A DNA stretch of 37,625 bases. Source: Candidatus Omnitrophota bacterium. Its GTDB lineage: Bacteria; Omnitrophota; Gorgyraeia; Zapsychrales; Fredricksoniimonadaceae. The position numbers and the translations under genes are program-made. Positions 26,063 through 34,647 of the stretch are shown piece after piece (the stretch's first letter is position 1; each line of letters begins with the position of its first letter). Location: NCBI GenBank assembly GCA_015233165.1, contig JADFYF010000014.1, positions 1 to 37,625 on the forward strand, in the 5' to 3' direction. The notes under the pieces were generated by a model. The model saw only the letters and a list, made by a program, of their open reading frames with translations. It made no database searches and was not told where the DNA came from.

Positions 26063-27340
26063 TTAACGAGTACTTAAGCCTAATATTTTCATATCTTTAA
26101 CGAAATCAGGGTAGGACTTACGGCAGGACTCAATACCTTCAACACGACAACCTATTTTCATTCCTAAGACGGTCCAGGCCATGGCTAAACGATGGTCATG
26201 ATGACTATCTAATAGCTGTCCTGTTTTGTAAGAGCTTTGGGGGGTTATAATTAAAGCATTGGAAGTTTCTTTAACATCAGCTCCAACCTTTAATAATTCA
26301 CTTCTCACATCGCTAATACGATCCGACTCTTTAGCTCGGGCATGGACAATATCAACCAACTTGGTTTGCCCCTTGGCAAACAATGCTAGGACAGCCATAA
26401 TAGGAACTAGGTCTGGACAATTCTTTAACGAAAACGTTCCTCCCTTTAAAGCAAAGGGACCCTCGATCGCAATCGCTGAATTTGTCTTTTTAAAAACAAC
26501 CCCCATCTTTGTTAAGAATTCTAAAATATGCCCGTCGGACTGAACTAAATCCCCCTTCAGATGACCTGCCAAAACGACCTTGGATGAAAGAATAGACGCC
26601 GCTGCCATAGAAAACGCAGCCAACCCATAGTCGGAAGGCACCTTGAAGTTCTTTAAGCCTTTGAATGTCTGATGCCCTTTAACCCAATATTCTCTATCGG
26701 AAACACGTTTAACGGCAATGCCGGCCTTTTCTAGAATCTGACGAGTCATCACAATATAATCAACTGAAACCATTTCCTTACCTATAATCCGAATACGACT
26801 ATCGACAGGCAACAACGGAGCCGCGATTAAAAGCGCAGAAATAAACTGTGAACTCAAACTACCATCGATTTCAATCGTTCCGCCTTTAAATGCCCCCCCC
26901 TGATAAACAAGAGGAACAGATTCCTTAGGACCTGTTCCTTTAAGATTCATCCCGCAGTCACGCAGCGTCTGACAGAGATGGGCATTAGGACGTCCCACCA
27001 ACGTCCCATGACCCTTCACAATCGCCTTCTGTGTCGTCATAGGAAGCAAGGGTAACAAAAACCTCAAACTCGTTCCTGATTCACCTACTAAGAATGTTTT
27101 ATTGGAAGAAATCTTTAAATCCGCTTCAATAGAATACCCCTCTGTATTCTTTTGAACCTTGGAGCCAAGGCTTTTAGCTGTCTTCATAGCAACAAGAGCA
27201 TCTTCACAATTGGAAGGGTGGATGAGATGTGAAGTTCCTCCACAGGCAGCAATAATAAAGGCACGGATTGAATAGGATTTTGAAGCCGGCAGAAGAATTC
27301 TGCCTTTTAATGAGGAAGCAGATGCGACATTAAGAATCAT
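26063..27340 (-). CDS. aroA: 3-phosphoshikimate 1-carboxyvinyltransferase (EPSP synthase)
   Basis: Catalyses the sixth shikimate-pathway step: shikimate-3-phosphate plus phosphoenolpyruvate to EPSP, in the cytoplasm. 425 residues, normal for the family. The N-terminal substrate motif is ASKSYSIRA (K21, S22, R26), followed by GESGTSLRFLLP and LSSQFISALLIAAP. Near residues 310-341 come NCPDLVPIMAVLALFAKG with the catalytic Asp, and ARAKESDRI. The start overlaps the stop of the coiled-coil gene by 4 nt (ATGA), so translation is probably coupled. It is isolated from other shikimate genes in this window. Confidence 0.96.
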   Translation of the reverse strand: MILNVASASSLKGRILLPASKSYSIRAFIIAACGGTSHLIHPSNCEDALVAMKTAKSLGSKVQKNTEGYSIEADLKISSNKTFLVGESGTSLRFLLPLLPMTTQKAIVKGHGTLVGRPNAHLCQTLRDCGMNLKGTGPKESVPLVYQGGAFKGGTIEIDGSLSSQFISALLIAAPLLPVDSRIRIIGKEMVSVDYIVMTRQILEKAGIAVKRVSDREYWVKGHQTFKGLKNFKVPSDYGLAAFSMAAASILSSKVVLAGHLKGDLVQSDGHILEFLTKMGVVFKKTNSAIAIEGPFALKGGTFSLKNCPDLVPIMAVLALFAKGQTKLVDIVHARAKESDRISDVRSELLKVGADVKETSNALIITPQSSYKTGQLLDSHHDHRLAMAWTVLGMKIGCRVEGIESCRKSYPDFVKDMKILGLSTR

Positions 27341-28146
27341 GACTGTTTAATTATGACAATATCATTCTTGTGAACTTTGGGACTGGATAAGGGTGGAATA
27401 AAATCAGCGGCAGACATTTCTTCCTGAACCCGAGAAATCTTAACATCACCTAAATATTGATCCGCTCTATAGACAGAAAGGATGTCTCCTACCTTAAGAG
27501 CCTGTTTAGCGCCTAGGTTACAAATAATAAATTCTGATTCTTTATCAACACTTAAAACCCGACCCTTACCATCATTTGGCTCACCCACAACAATCTTACC
27601 TAATTCCATTTTATTTTTTGTGTCGGCAACAATCTCCGGGGTCACGGTAGAAACAGGTTGTACAGGAGACACCGCAGCAGCCTCGACCTGTTTCTTAACC
27701 TGCTCTATCATATCTTTAACCTTATCCTGCTCAACCTTTAGTAACGCCTGGGTTTCCTGTAATTTCTTAGCAGCCGCATCTAAATCCGCACGGATCGTAT
27801 CTTTTTCTTTTTTAGCCACATCCAAGGATTCTTTTAAAGTACCATTCTCTTTTTTAAGAGCATTGCGAAGACCTTCATTTAATTCCATTTCGTCCATTAA
27901 ACTATTAATCTTCTTGTCCGCTTCTTTATTCTTATCCTGTAATAAACTCACCTGGCCCTTGGTATCTTTTAAGTCCTCTGTTAATTTCTTTTGAACTTCA
28001 ATGTTCTGTTGTAACTGGACTTCCAAATCTTTACGCATCTGGCTTTCCTTCTGATACATAAAAAAGCCGATGGCTGTTGAAGACACTAATAAGATGGTAA
28101 TTAAAACAACAAAAATGGTGAGAGTTTTTCCGTTTTTAGTTTGCAT
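27337..28146 (-). CDS. Membrane-anchored coiled-coil protein with C-terminal beta domain
   Basis: No named family recognised. An N-terminal membrane helix (TLTIFVVLITILLVSSTAIGF) is followed by about 120 residues of heptad-rich coiled coil (KLTEDLKDTKGQVSLLQ onward), a Pro/Val-rich linker, and a C-terminal domain (GRVLSVDKESEFIICNLGAK, VGDILSVYRADQYLGDVKI) that looks like a small beta-barrel. The outline resembles MreC-like or secretion-adaptor proteins, but the similarity is architectural only. An in-frame ATG lies 9 nt further upstream; the one at 28146 is preferred because a perfect TATAAT ends 7 nt before it and overlaps the other. The stop overlaps the aroA start. Confidence 0.7.
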   Translation of the reverse strand: MQTKNGKTLTIFVVLITILLVSSTAIGFFMYQKESQMRKDLEVQLQQNIEVQKKLTEDLKDTKGQVSLLQDKNKEADKKINSLMDEMELNEGLRNALKKENGTLKESLDVAKKEKDTIRADLDAAAKKLQETQALLKVEQDKVKDMIEQVKKQVEAAAVSPVQPVSTVTPEIVADTKNKMELGKIVVGEPNDGKGRVLSVDKESEFIICNLGAKQALKVGDILSVYRADQYLGDVKISRVQEEMSAADFIPPLSSPKVHKNDIVIIKQS

Positions 28147-28153
28147 AGTTTTC

Positions 28154-28181
28154 ATTATAAGAAAAAGTCTTCCTTAGTAAA
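28154..28181 (-). promoter_or_regulatory. Internal promoter with perfect -10, leaderless geometry
   Basis: TATAAT (28159-28154 on the minus strand) with a weak TTTACT 16 nt upstream. The -10 ends 7 nt before the ATG at 28146. It lies in the 36-45 nt gap after rluD. The weak -35 lowers confidence. Confidence 0.5.
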
Positions 28182-28191
28182 GAGTTAATTC

Positions 28192-29088
28192 CTAATTTTC
28201 TTGTAAAAATTCAGCAGGAACAGGACACGAAAACTCAATGGACTGCTTTGTGATGGGATGTTCAAAGGCAATGCTTTGGGCGTGTAAGGCCAGCCTGGAA
28301 AAACTTTCTCTTCGGCCGTATTTCTCATCTCCCAAAATCGGATGCCCCAAATGCTTCATATGGATTCTTAACTGATGCGTTCGCCCCGTTTGAGGAAAAA
28401 GAGCGACCAAGGTGGATTTCTTAAAACGTTTAAGAACTTGATAAAGACTAACAGCTTCCTTACCCTCTCCTTTTTCAACAACCCTCCGTTGATCATGATA
28501 CTTGGGATGACGACCAATATTGACATCAACAACGCCCTGATCATATTGGATAATACCCTGCACCCGCGCTACATAACGTTTAATCACCGTATGTTTTTCA
28601 AATTGACGGGCCAAACGGGCATGGGCCACATTGGTTTTGGCCACAACGATCAAACCGGACGTGTCCCTGTCCAAACGATGGATGATTCCAGGACGAACAT
28701 CTCCGTTGATATCCGAAAGCTCTTCAAATCTTCCCAACAACGCATTCACCAGGGTTCCGCTTTGATTACCGGCCGCAGGATGAACAGTCAGACCTATAGG
28801 TTTATTGATGATGATAATATCTGGATCTTCATAAAAGACATCCAACGCTATCTTCTCTGCTACCAAATCTTGAGGCTCTAAGGAGGCTTGATCAATGGTC
28901 ACGTCGATCTTATCACCAATAAGCACCTTATACTTAGTCTTTGCAGGTTTTCCATTAACCATCACCGTTTTTGAATCAATCAACTTTTTGACAAAGGTGC
29001 GTGAGGGGATATTCTCGATCATGTGGGTCAAATAAACATCGAGGCGCAAATCCTTATGAGCTTCTTCGACTATAAAATGATGCTTCAT
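28192..29088 (-). CDS. rluD: RluA/RluD family 23S rRNA pseudouridine synthase
   Basis: 298 residues, with an N-terminal S4 RNA-binding domain (LRLDVYLTHMIENIPSRTFVKKLI) and the RluA-type catalytic domain. The signature HRLDRDTSGLIVVAKT holds the catalytic Asp at D140; TGRTHQLRIHMKHLGHPILGD follows. The family isomerises uridines in 23S rRNA (RluD: positions around 1911-1917) or other RNAs; the exact target cannot be told from sequence, so the symbol is the best family match. The start overlaps the lgt stop by 4 nt. Confidence 0.9.
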   Translation of the reverse strand: MKHHFIVEEAHKDLRLDVYLTHMIENIPSRTFVKKLIDSKTVMVNGKPAKTKYKVLIGDKIDVTIDQASLEPQDLVAEKIALDVFYEDPDIIIINKPIGLTVHPAAGNQSGTLVNALLGRFEELSDINGDVRPGIIHRLDRDTSGLIVVAKTNVAHARLARQFEKHTVIKRYVARVQGIIQYDQGVVDVNIGRHPKYHDQRRVVEKGEGKEAVSLYQVLKRFKKSTLVALFPQTGRTHQLRIHMKHLGHPILGDEKYGRRESFSRLALHAQSIAFEHPITKQSIEFSCPVPAEFLQEN

Positions 29089-29807
29089 TGTCTAAACCGC
29101 CTTAACAAGACCAGACCAACAGCAAAAATGGCTAATGAAATATACTGGAACAAACTTAAACCCAACCAAACACCATCATGATCCGCCCTAAAGAACTCTA
29201 CTGTAAAACGTTCAATAGCCCCTAACCACAAATACAAAACAAAAATCATTCCTAAACGATGAGGCTTTGTCTGTGCATATTTTAAAATAAAAAATGCAAC
29301 GAGAAGACCTCCTGTTTCATAAAGTTGGGTCGGATGAAGCCTTGCTTCATGAACAGGAAAATAAATCCCCCAGGAAACAGGTTTTCCATAACAGCATCCA
29401 TTAAAAAAACACCCCACTCGCCCGATCGATTGCCCCAAAGCAATATAAGGAGCCACTAAATCTAACAACAACCTCAATGGTAATTTCTTATTAATAACAA
29501 ACCAAGTCCCCGCTAAGGCTCCTCCAATAAATCCCCCTTGCCAGGCCAAACCGCCGTGCTGCAGCATGATCATCTCTAAAAGATTCTTGCTGAAATAATT
29601 CCATGTTAAACCAATATAAAAAATCCTGGCGCCCAAGATCCCCCAGGCCACTGTCCAGAACATTAAATCATAAATCGTATCCGCCGGTATTTTATAAACC
29701 TTAGCATCACGACTTAAAAGCCAGGCACAAAGGATAACCGCCAAGGCAATCATAACGCCATAAGAATAAATGGTGATCGGACCTATTTGGAAGAGGATGG
29801 GATGCAT
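29085..29807 (-). CDS. lgt: Prolipoprotein diacylglyceryl transferase
   Basis: First enzyme of bacterial lipoprotein maturation: attaches diacylglycerol from phosphatidylglycerol to the lipobox Cys of prolipoproteins. 240 residues with several membrane helices. The Lgt signature is complete, GRVGCFFNGCCYGKP, with the essential Arg at R130; the HGGLAWQGGFIGG and HPTQLYE segments are also present. It overlaps the upstream lspA by 25 nt, so enzymes for steps one and two are co-expressed. Confidence 0.97.
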   Translation of the reverse strand: MHPILFQIGPITIYSYGVMIALAVILCAWLLSRDAKVYKIPADTIYDLMFWTVAWGILGARIFYIGLTWNYFSKNLLEMIMLQHGGLAWQGGFIGGALAGTWFVINKKLPLRLLLDLVAPYIALGQSIGRVGCFFNGCCYGKPVSWGIYFPVHEARLHPTQLYETGGLLVAFFILKYAQTKPHRLGMIFVLYLWLGAIERFTVEFFRADHDGVWLGLSLFQYISLAIFAVGLVLLRRFRQ

Positions 29808-30262
29808 TTGAATAAGATGATAGCCGCCCCGATGGTGATGGCACTATCTGCGATATTAAAGACAGGCCAAATACGAAAATCTATAAAATCAATCACATAC
29901 CCAAGAAAAATACGATCAATCAAATTACCAATAGCCCCTCCTAGAATCAAGGAGAACGCTAAAATATAGACGCGACTTAACTGATCGCTGTGTCGGTAGT
30001 AATAAATATTGTAAACCAACAAACCCGTCAGAACCAAGGGTATGACTATAAAAACAAAACCGCAATCTTTAAACAAACCAAAAGCAATCCCCGTATTATG
30101 AACAAGGGTGAAATATAAGAAATTTTTAATAAAAATAACAGATTCGTTGAGATCTAAAAGATGAGAAAAAAAGATTTTACTAAGCCTGTCCACAAGAATG
30201 ACTCCCAAAACACCGGAGACAAAAATAGCAATATCAACCTTGGAACGCTTTAAATCATTCAT
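29783..30262 (-). CDS. lspA: Lipoprotein signal peptidase II
   Basis: Aspartic protease of the inner membrane that cleaves the signal peptide after Lgt has lipidated the Cys. 159 residues and four hydrophobic segments. Family motifs: FTLVHNTGIAFGLF, GGAIGNLIDRI, then GYVIDFIDF with catalytic D125 and FNIADSAI with catalytic D139. It follows the TraR/DksA gene after 6 nt and overlaps lgt, completing a lipoprotein-maturation pair. An SD-like AAGG precedes the ATG. Confidence 0.97.
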   Translation of the reverse strand: MNDLKRSKVDIAIFVSGVLGVILVDRLSKIFFSHLLDLNESVIFIKNFLYFTLVHNTGIAFGLFKDCGFVFIVIPLVLTGLLVYNIYYYRHSDQLSRVYILAFSLILGGAIGNLIDRIFLGYVIDFIDFRIWPVFNIADSAITIGAAIILFKCIPSSSK

Positions 30263-30268
30263 GAGACC

Positions 30269-30718
30269 TTATCTACGCTTAGATTCAATCTTTTCCTGGC
30301 ATTTCAAACACGTGACTGTATAGGGTATTGCCTTAAGACGAGTAGAGGCGATGGGTTTCTTGCATTCAAAACAAATACCGAAGCTTCCATCCTTAATACG
30401 ATCCATGGCCTGGTTAACGCTGGTTAATAGTTCACGGTCATTCGCCGCAAGCCCAAGATTAAATTCACGATCATACATATCTGTCGCCACGTCTGCCATA
30501 TGTAAGGCATGACCGGAAATGTCTCCGCCGCGATCCGTCCCGCTGCCCGCATTATCATCAGAAAGATGACGGATGTCCCCGGAAATCTGATCCTTCGTCT
30601 TTAAAAGCAGTTTTTGATAGACATCAAATTTAGGATCAATTTTTCCAGCAGATTTTTTAATGACGGGGCTACTGCTCTTGTTTACTTTTGGAGCGGTTTT
30701 TTTATCTTTTGCAGGCAT
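30269..30718 (-). CDS. TraR/DksA family zinc-finger protein
   Basis: 149 residues. A Lys/Pro/Ser-rich low-complexity N-terminus precedes a helical region and a C-terminal four-Cys zinc finger, CFEC...CLKC (C116, C119, C137, C140). DksA-type proteins bind the RNA polymerase secondary channel and modulate initiation, often with ppGpp. The coiled-coil tip Asp pair typical of DksA is not obvious, so a general TraR/DksA or YocK-like label is safer. A good SD (AGGAGAG) lies upstream, 13 nt after ileS. Placement between ileS and lspA is a recurring order in several bacterial groups. Confidence 0.88.
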   Translation of the reverse strand: MPAKDKKTAPKVNKSSSPVIKKSAGKIDPKFDVYQKLLLKTKDQISGDIRHLSDDNAGSGTDRGGDISGHALHMADVATDMYDREFNLGLAANDRELLTSVNQAMDRIKDGSFGICFECKKPIASTRLKAIPYTVTCLKCQEKIESKRR

Positions 30719-30731
30719 TGATTATTCTCTC

Positions 30732-33563
30732 CTAAGTTAAATTGTCAACCACTTGAGCGCAACGGACACACAGGCTCGGATGTTTCACTTGCGCACCCAC
30801 ATCGGTGCGGTAATTCCAACAGCGACCACATTTCTGACCATCCGCTGCTTTGACTTCAATCGTAGTTTGAGCAAAATACTCACTTAAACCACCGGATACG
30901 GAGATAACCTTCTCTAACGAAATCTGAGAAACGATACAATAAGAAGCCAAATAGCTTCCAAAGCTTTTTAGATAATTGTAATCTCGATCACTGGCGGTTT
31001 TAATGATAACCTTGGCTTCTAAACCGCTCCCGATAGCCCCCTGCTTTCTTTGTTCATCTAAAGCTTTAAGCACAAAGGATCTAAACTCTAAAAGATCTTT
31101 AAAACTGTCTTGCACTTGAGGTGAAACCCATACCGCAGGAACCGTCGGCCAAGCTAATACATGCACACTTGGAACTTTCGAAAGTTCTGTGGTTTTAGGA
31201 CTTATGGCAAAGATCTCCTCGGATGTGACCACCATCATAGGAGCGACCATACGAGTTAAAGTGTCGAGAATATGATAAAGAACCGTCTGTGCCGAGCGTC
31301 TTTCGGCTGACGAAGCGGGGCAAGTATACAAGCGGTCCTTAAGGATGTCAAGATAAATGCTCGAGAGGTCCTCGTTGCAAAAACTGTGAATCGCCTTATA
31401 AACCATCACAAAATCGTAAGCCTCATACCCCTCATCCACCGTCTTAATAAGCGCCGCCAAACGATTTAAAGCCCAACGGTCTAAATCTAAAAGCTTGGAA
31501 TACTCCAACACATCTGTGTCAGGGTTAAATCCACTCAAATTTCCTAATAGATAACGCACCGTGTTACGAATCTTTCGGTAAGAATCCACCAGGCGGTCAA
31601 TAATCTCTTTGGAGATACGCACGTCATCGTTATAGGAACTCGATGCCACCCATAGACGCAGGATATCCGCTCCATTTTGACTGATAATTTCCTGAGGAGA
31701 AACCACATTGCCTAAGGACTTGGACATCTTTCGTCCCTGTCCATCCACTACAAACCCATGCGTTAAGACCTGACGATACGGAGCCTTCCCATCGATCGCC
31801 ACCGAAGGAATCAGCGACGACTGGAACCAACCCCGATGCTGATCAGAACCTTCTAAATAGAGATCCGCCGGCAATGGACTATTCAACAAGGTGCGAAACA
31901 CCGCCTGATGACTAACGCCAGAATCAAACCAGACGTCTAGGATATCGTGCGTTTTCTCAAAAGCTGTTCCCCCGCAATCCGGGCATTTAAACCCCGTCGG
32001 GAGTAGATCCTTAATCTCCTTCTCAAACCAAATATCACTGCCATGCGTCTTGACCAACTCAGCGAGATGTTCGATCACTTCCACAAAAAGTTTATGTTCG
32101 TCTTTGCAGCCTTTACAGACGACCGCCGGGATCGGAACACCCCAGAGACGCTGACGAGACAAGCACCAATCTGGACGAGTATTGACCATTCCTAAGATAC
32201 GTTCACGACCAGCAGGCGGAACAAACTCAACGTCCCGCTCAATCGCATCCCTGAGTTGTTGACGGAGATTATTGTGATCAATGCTCATAAACCACTGTTC
32301 GGTGGCTCTAAAAATAATTGGATTCTTACAGCGCCAGCAATGAGGATAGGTGTGCGAAATAGCGACGGAGGCAAATAACAGTCCTCGACTGGTCAAATCC
32401 GCCAAAACAGCATCCATCGCTTTAAAAACGTGTTGACCTGTAAACGGAGCTCCCTCCTCAGTAAAAACACCTCTGGAGTTCACAGGCATCAAAACAGGAA
32501 GCTTATTAGCCAGACCTGTTTGAAAATCTTCCTGACCATGACCAGGAGCGGTATGAACCAAACCTGTTCCGTCTTCCTTGGTGACGTAATCCGCACTGAC
32601 GACAGGACAAGATTCCAACTTGCCAAAAGGATGGGCATAGACCAGCTTCTTTAAATCGGCCCCCTTAACTTCTTTAATGACCTTATAAGAATGACCGGCT
32701 AAGGCAAACACCTTCTCGGCCAGGGTTTTCTCGACGACTAAAATCTCATCTTGCGACTGAGCCAGGACATAATCAAACTCCGCATGGATGGTCACAGCGA
32801 CGTTGGCTAGCAAGGTCCAGGGTGTTGTTGTCCAGATCAGCAAGGACAACTTTGAGGCGGCAGGAATCCCCAACACTTCAGGATTCTTCACCTGAAAACG
32901 AACATAGGCGGTTTGAGAGGAGTGATCCTCATGTTCCACTTCTGCTTCCGCTAAAGCTGTCTCGCAATTAAAGCACCAGTTAACAGGTTTCAGACTGCGA
33001 TAAACATAGCCCTTCTTCTTAAGGACAGCCAAGGACTTCAAAATCCAGTGTTCATAACTAGGCGCCAGGGTCAGATACGGCGTATCCCATTCGGCCCAGA
33101 TCCCTAAACGCTTAAATTCTTCTTTCTGAATACCAACGAACTTCATGGCATAATCGTGAGCCTTCTTACGAAAGACCACGGTATCAAAATCACCTTTACG
33201 GGCTTTCAAATCTTTTAAAAGCTGATGCTCGATGGGCAGGCCATGACAATCCCAACCGGGAACATACAGAGCATCAAAACCTTTCATCGTCTTGTAACGG
33301 ACAATAATATCTTTGAGAATCTTATTTAGAGCATGGCCGATATGAATATGCCCATTGGCATACGGAGGCCCGTCGTGCAGAATAAAAGGTTTCTTCCCCT
33401 TAGACTTGGCGCGTAGATGTTCATAAATCTTATCCGTCGTCCATTGGGCTAAGAACTGAGGCTCTCTCTGGACGAGATTCGCCTTCATTGCAAAATCAGT
33501 TTTAGGAAGATTTAACGTCTTTTGATAATCAGGACTGTTTGAAATATTTTCCGATGATGACAT
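30732..33563 (-). CDS. ileS: Isoleucyl-tRNA synthetase
   Basis: Charges tRNA-Ile with isoleucine in the cytoplasm. 943 residues. Class I signatures: HIGH (residues 74-77, in GHIHIGHALNK) and KMSKS (about 609-613, KMSKSLGNVV). The CP1 editing domain lies between them, and a C-terminal zinc-binding Cys4 (C912, C915, C932, C935) is present as in most bacterial IleRS. The ATG lies 35 nt inside the end of mtnP, and no closer start exists before the conserved YQKTLNLPKTDF region, so the overlap is probably real. Confidence 0.98.
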   Translation of the reverse strand: MSSSENISNSPDYQKTLNLPKTDFAMKANLVQREPQFLAQWTTDKIYEHLRAKSKGKKPFILHDGPPYANGHIHIGHALNKILKDIIVRYKTMKGFDALYVPGWDCHGLPIEHQLLKDLKARKGDFDTVVFRKKAHDYAMKFVGIQKEEFKRLGIWAEWDTPYLTLAPSYEHWILKSLAVLKKKGYVYRSLKPVNWCFNCETALAEAEVEHEDHSSQTAYVRFQVKNPEVLGIPAASKLSLLIWTTTPWTLLANVAVTIHAEFDYVLAQSQDEILVVEKTLAEKVFALAGHSYKVIKEVKGADLKKLVYAHPFGKLESCPVVSADYVTKEDGTGLVHTAPGHGQEDFQTGLANKLPVLMPVNSRGVFTEEGAPFTGQHVFKAMDAVLADLTSRGLLFASVAISHTYPHCWRCKNPIIFRATEQWFMSIDHNNLRQQLRDAIERDVEFVPPAGRERILGMVNTRPDWCLSRQRLWGVPIPAVVCKGCKDEHKLFVEVIEHLAELVKTHGSDIWFEKEIKDLLPTGFKCPDCGGTAFEKTHDILDVWFDSGVSHQAVFRTLLNSPLPADLYLEGSDQHRGWFQSSLIPSVAIDGKAPYRQVLTHGFVVDGQGRKMSKSLGNVVSPQEIISQNGADILRLWVASSSYNDDVRISKEIIDRLVDSYRKIRNTVRYLLGNLSGFNPDTDVLEYSKLLDLDRWALNRLAALIKTVDEGYEAYDFVMVYKAIHSFCNEDLSSIYLDILKDRLYTCPASSAERRSAQTVLYHILDTLTRMVAPMMVVTSEEIFAISPKTTELSKVPSVHVLAWPTVPAVWVSPQVQDSFKDLLEFRSFVLKALDEQRKQGAIGSGLEAKVIIKTASDRDYNYLKSFGSYLASYCIVSQISLEKVISVSGGLSEYFAQTTIEVKAADGQKCGRCWNYRTDVGAQVKHPSLCVRCAQVVDNLT

Positions 33564-34395
33564 CTAATTCTTTCTTTTTCTTAGCCGTTATCTTGTCGCG
33601 GCTGGTAATGATAGCAAATTTTAAAGCGTCCGACGCAGAAAATTTCGTTAATTTTCCCACCTGAGGAATAGCCGCCTTTAAAATCTTCTTAGCATTCTCA
33701 ACATTATTAGTTAAATTGTTAATGATCATCTCCACCGTCACCGAATCATGATCCGGATGCCAACAATCATAATCGGTCACAGCCGCCAGGGTGGCATAGG
33801 AAATCTCCGCCTCACGCGCTAACTTCGCCTCGGTTAAATTCGTCATCCCGATAATATCCATATCCCAACTGCGGTACAAATTTGATTCTGCCTTCGTCGA
33901 AAATTGAGGTCCTTCCATGTTCACATAGGTCCCGCCCCGATGAGCCTTGATACCCAGACTCTTGGCAGAACCATCGAGAATGTCCGCTATCTCCTTACTG
34001 ATCGGATCCGCAAAAGCAACGTGAGCCACGATTCCGTCGGTAAAAAAGGTGTCCTGACGGCCCTTATGCGTACGATCCAGGAACTGATCCGGGATCACAA
34101 AATCCATCGGCTTGTATTTCTTTCGCAACGACCCGCAGGCCGAAACCGAAAGAATGGCCTCAACACCTAACTTCTTCATCCCATAAATATTGGCTCGATA
34201 ATTAATCTCAGAAGGACTGATGCGATGACCCCGACCATGACGAGGCAGAAACACAACTTCCGTTCCCTCGAGCTTACCCGTGAAATACACATCGGATGGA
34301 TCCCCAAAAGGAGTTGTGACGACCACCTCCTTCACATCCTCAATCCCTTCAATCTGATATAACCCGCTACCACCGATAACACCGACTATGGCCAT
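33529..34395 (-). CDS. mtnP: S-methyl-5'-thioadenosine phosphorylase
   Basis: Cleaves 5'-methylthioadenosine (the by-product of polyamine synthesis) with phosphate to adenine and methylthioribose-1-phosphate. 288 residues from the ATG. Family motifs: GVIGGSGLYQIEGI at the start, LPRHGRGHRISPSEINYRAN, VSACGSLR, NMEGPQFSTKAESNLYR, and TDYDCWH near the purine site. An upstream in-frame TTG (34407) exists, but the ATG at 34395 has an SD (GAGG) at normal spacing. It is transcribed divergently from the tRNA gene, across an AT-rich gap. Confidence 0.95.
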   Translation of the reverse strand: MAIVGVIGGSGLYQIEGIEDVKEVVVTTPFGDPSDVYFTGKLEGTEVVFLPRHGRGHRISPSEINYRANIYGMKKLGVEAILSVSACGSLRKKYKPMDFVIPDQFLDRTHKGRQDTFFTDGIVAHVAFADPISKEIADILDGSAKSLGIKAHRGGTYVNMEGPQFSTKAESNLYRSWDMDIIGMTNLTEAKLAREAEISYATLAAVTDYDCWHPDHDSVTVEMIINNLTNNVENAKKILKAAIPQVGKLTKFSASDALKFAIITSRDKITAKKKKELDVIIGKYFKQS

Positions 34396-34439
34396 AAATT
34401 TCCTCAATTCTTAAATTTCCAAATTCTAAATTTGATTAA

Positions 34440-34468
34440 TTGACAATTAAATTTGATTATAATACAAT
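34440..34468 (+). promoter_or_regulatory. Promoter of the tRNA gene
   Basis: TTGACA (34440-34445), a 17-nt spacer, TACAAT (34463-34468). Expected start about 34475, some 14 nt before the mature tRNA 5' end. A TATAAT at 34458 is also present, but only 12 nt from the -35. Confidence 0.8.
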
Positions 34469-34488
34469 AACAGTATTTCCAAGTTAAC

Positions 34489-34562
34489 GCCCCTGTAGCA
34501 TAACTGGATAATGCACTTTCCTAACGAAAAAGGCGATGACGGTTCGAATCCGCCCGGGGGCG
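34489..34562 (+). tRNA. tRNA gene with an unusual anticodon arm (AAC by position; identity uncertain)
   Basis: 74 nt with a complete cloverleaf. The 7-bp acceptor is GCCCCTG/CGGGGGC and the D arm is GCAT/ATGC with loop AACTGGATA. The T arm is GACGG/CCGCC (one A-C mismatch) with loop TTCGAAT. No CCA is encoded. The anticodon stem CTTTC/AAAAG has a C31-A39 mismatch. The loop CTAACGA places AAC after U33, nominally valine, with an A34 rare in bacterial tRNA-Val. The D-loop and acceptor look more like tRNA-Arg, whose ACG anticodon would be one base out of register. It may be a divergent, non-canonical or degenerating tRNA. The anticodon arm is exactly complementary to the RNA predicted downstream. 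Confidence 0.75.
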
Positions 34563-34613
34563 TTAAGGGTTTTAAAGATGAGCCAGGAAAGCGTCTTTAA
34601 GACCATAAATTTC
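34563..34613 (+). other. Spacer after the tRNA with a weak hairpin
   Basis: Holds an imperfect hairpin (AAAGATG...; AAAGCGTCTTTAAGAC) but no T-run, so it may not terminate the tRNA transcript. If it does not, the transcript would run on to the terminator at 34673. Confidence 0.35.
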
Positions 34614-34641
34614 TTGAAAACTCAATAAAATATCTTATACT
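34614..34641 (+). promoter_or_regulatory. Promoter for a short RNA downstream of the tRNA
   Basis: TTGAAA (34614-34619), a 16-nt spacer, TATACT (34636-34641); TACTAT with an 18-nt spacer is an alternative. It is followed about 7 nt later by the sequence complementary to the tRNA anticodon arm. Confidence 0.6.
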
Positions 34642-34647
34642 ATAAAT

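Noticed and set aside
34489-34562. The tRNA as an integration site of a mobile element
   Set aside because: The matching downstream copy is inverted, covers the anticodon arm instead of the tRNA 3' end, and there is no integrase gene in the window.
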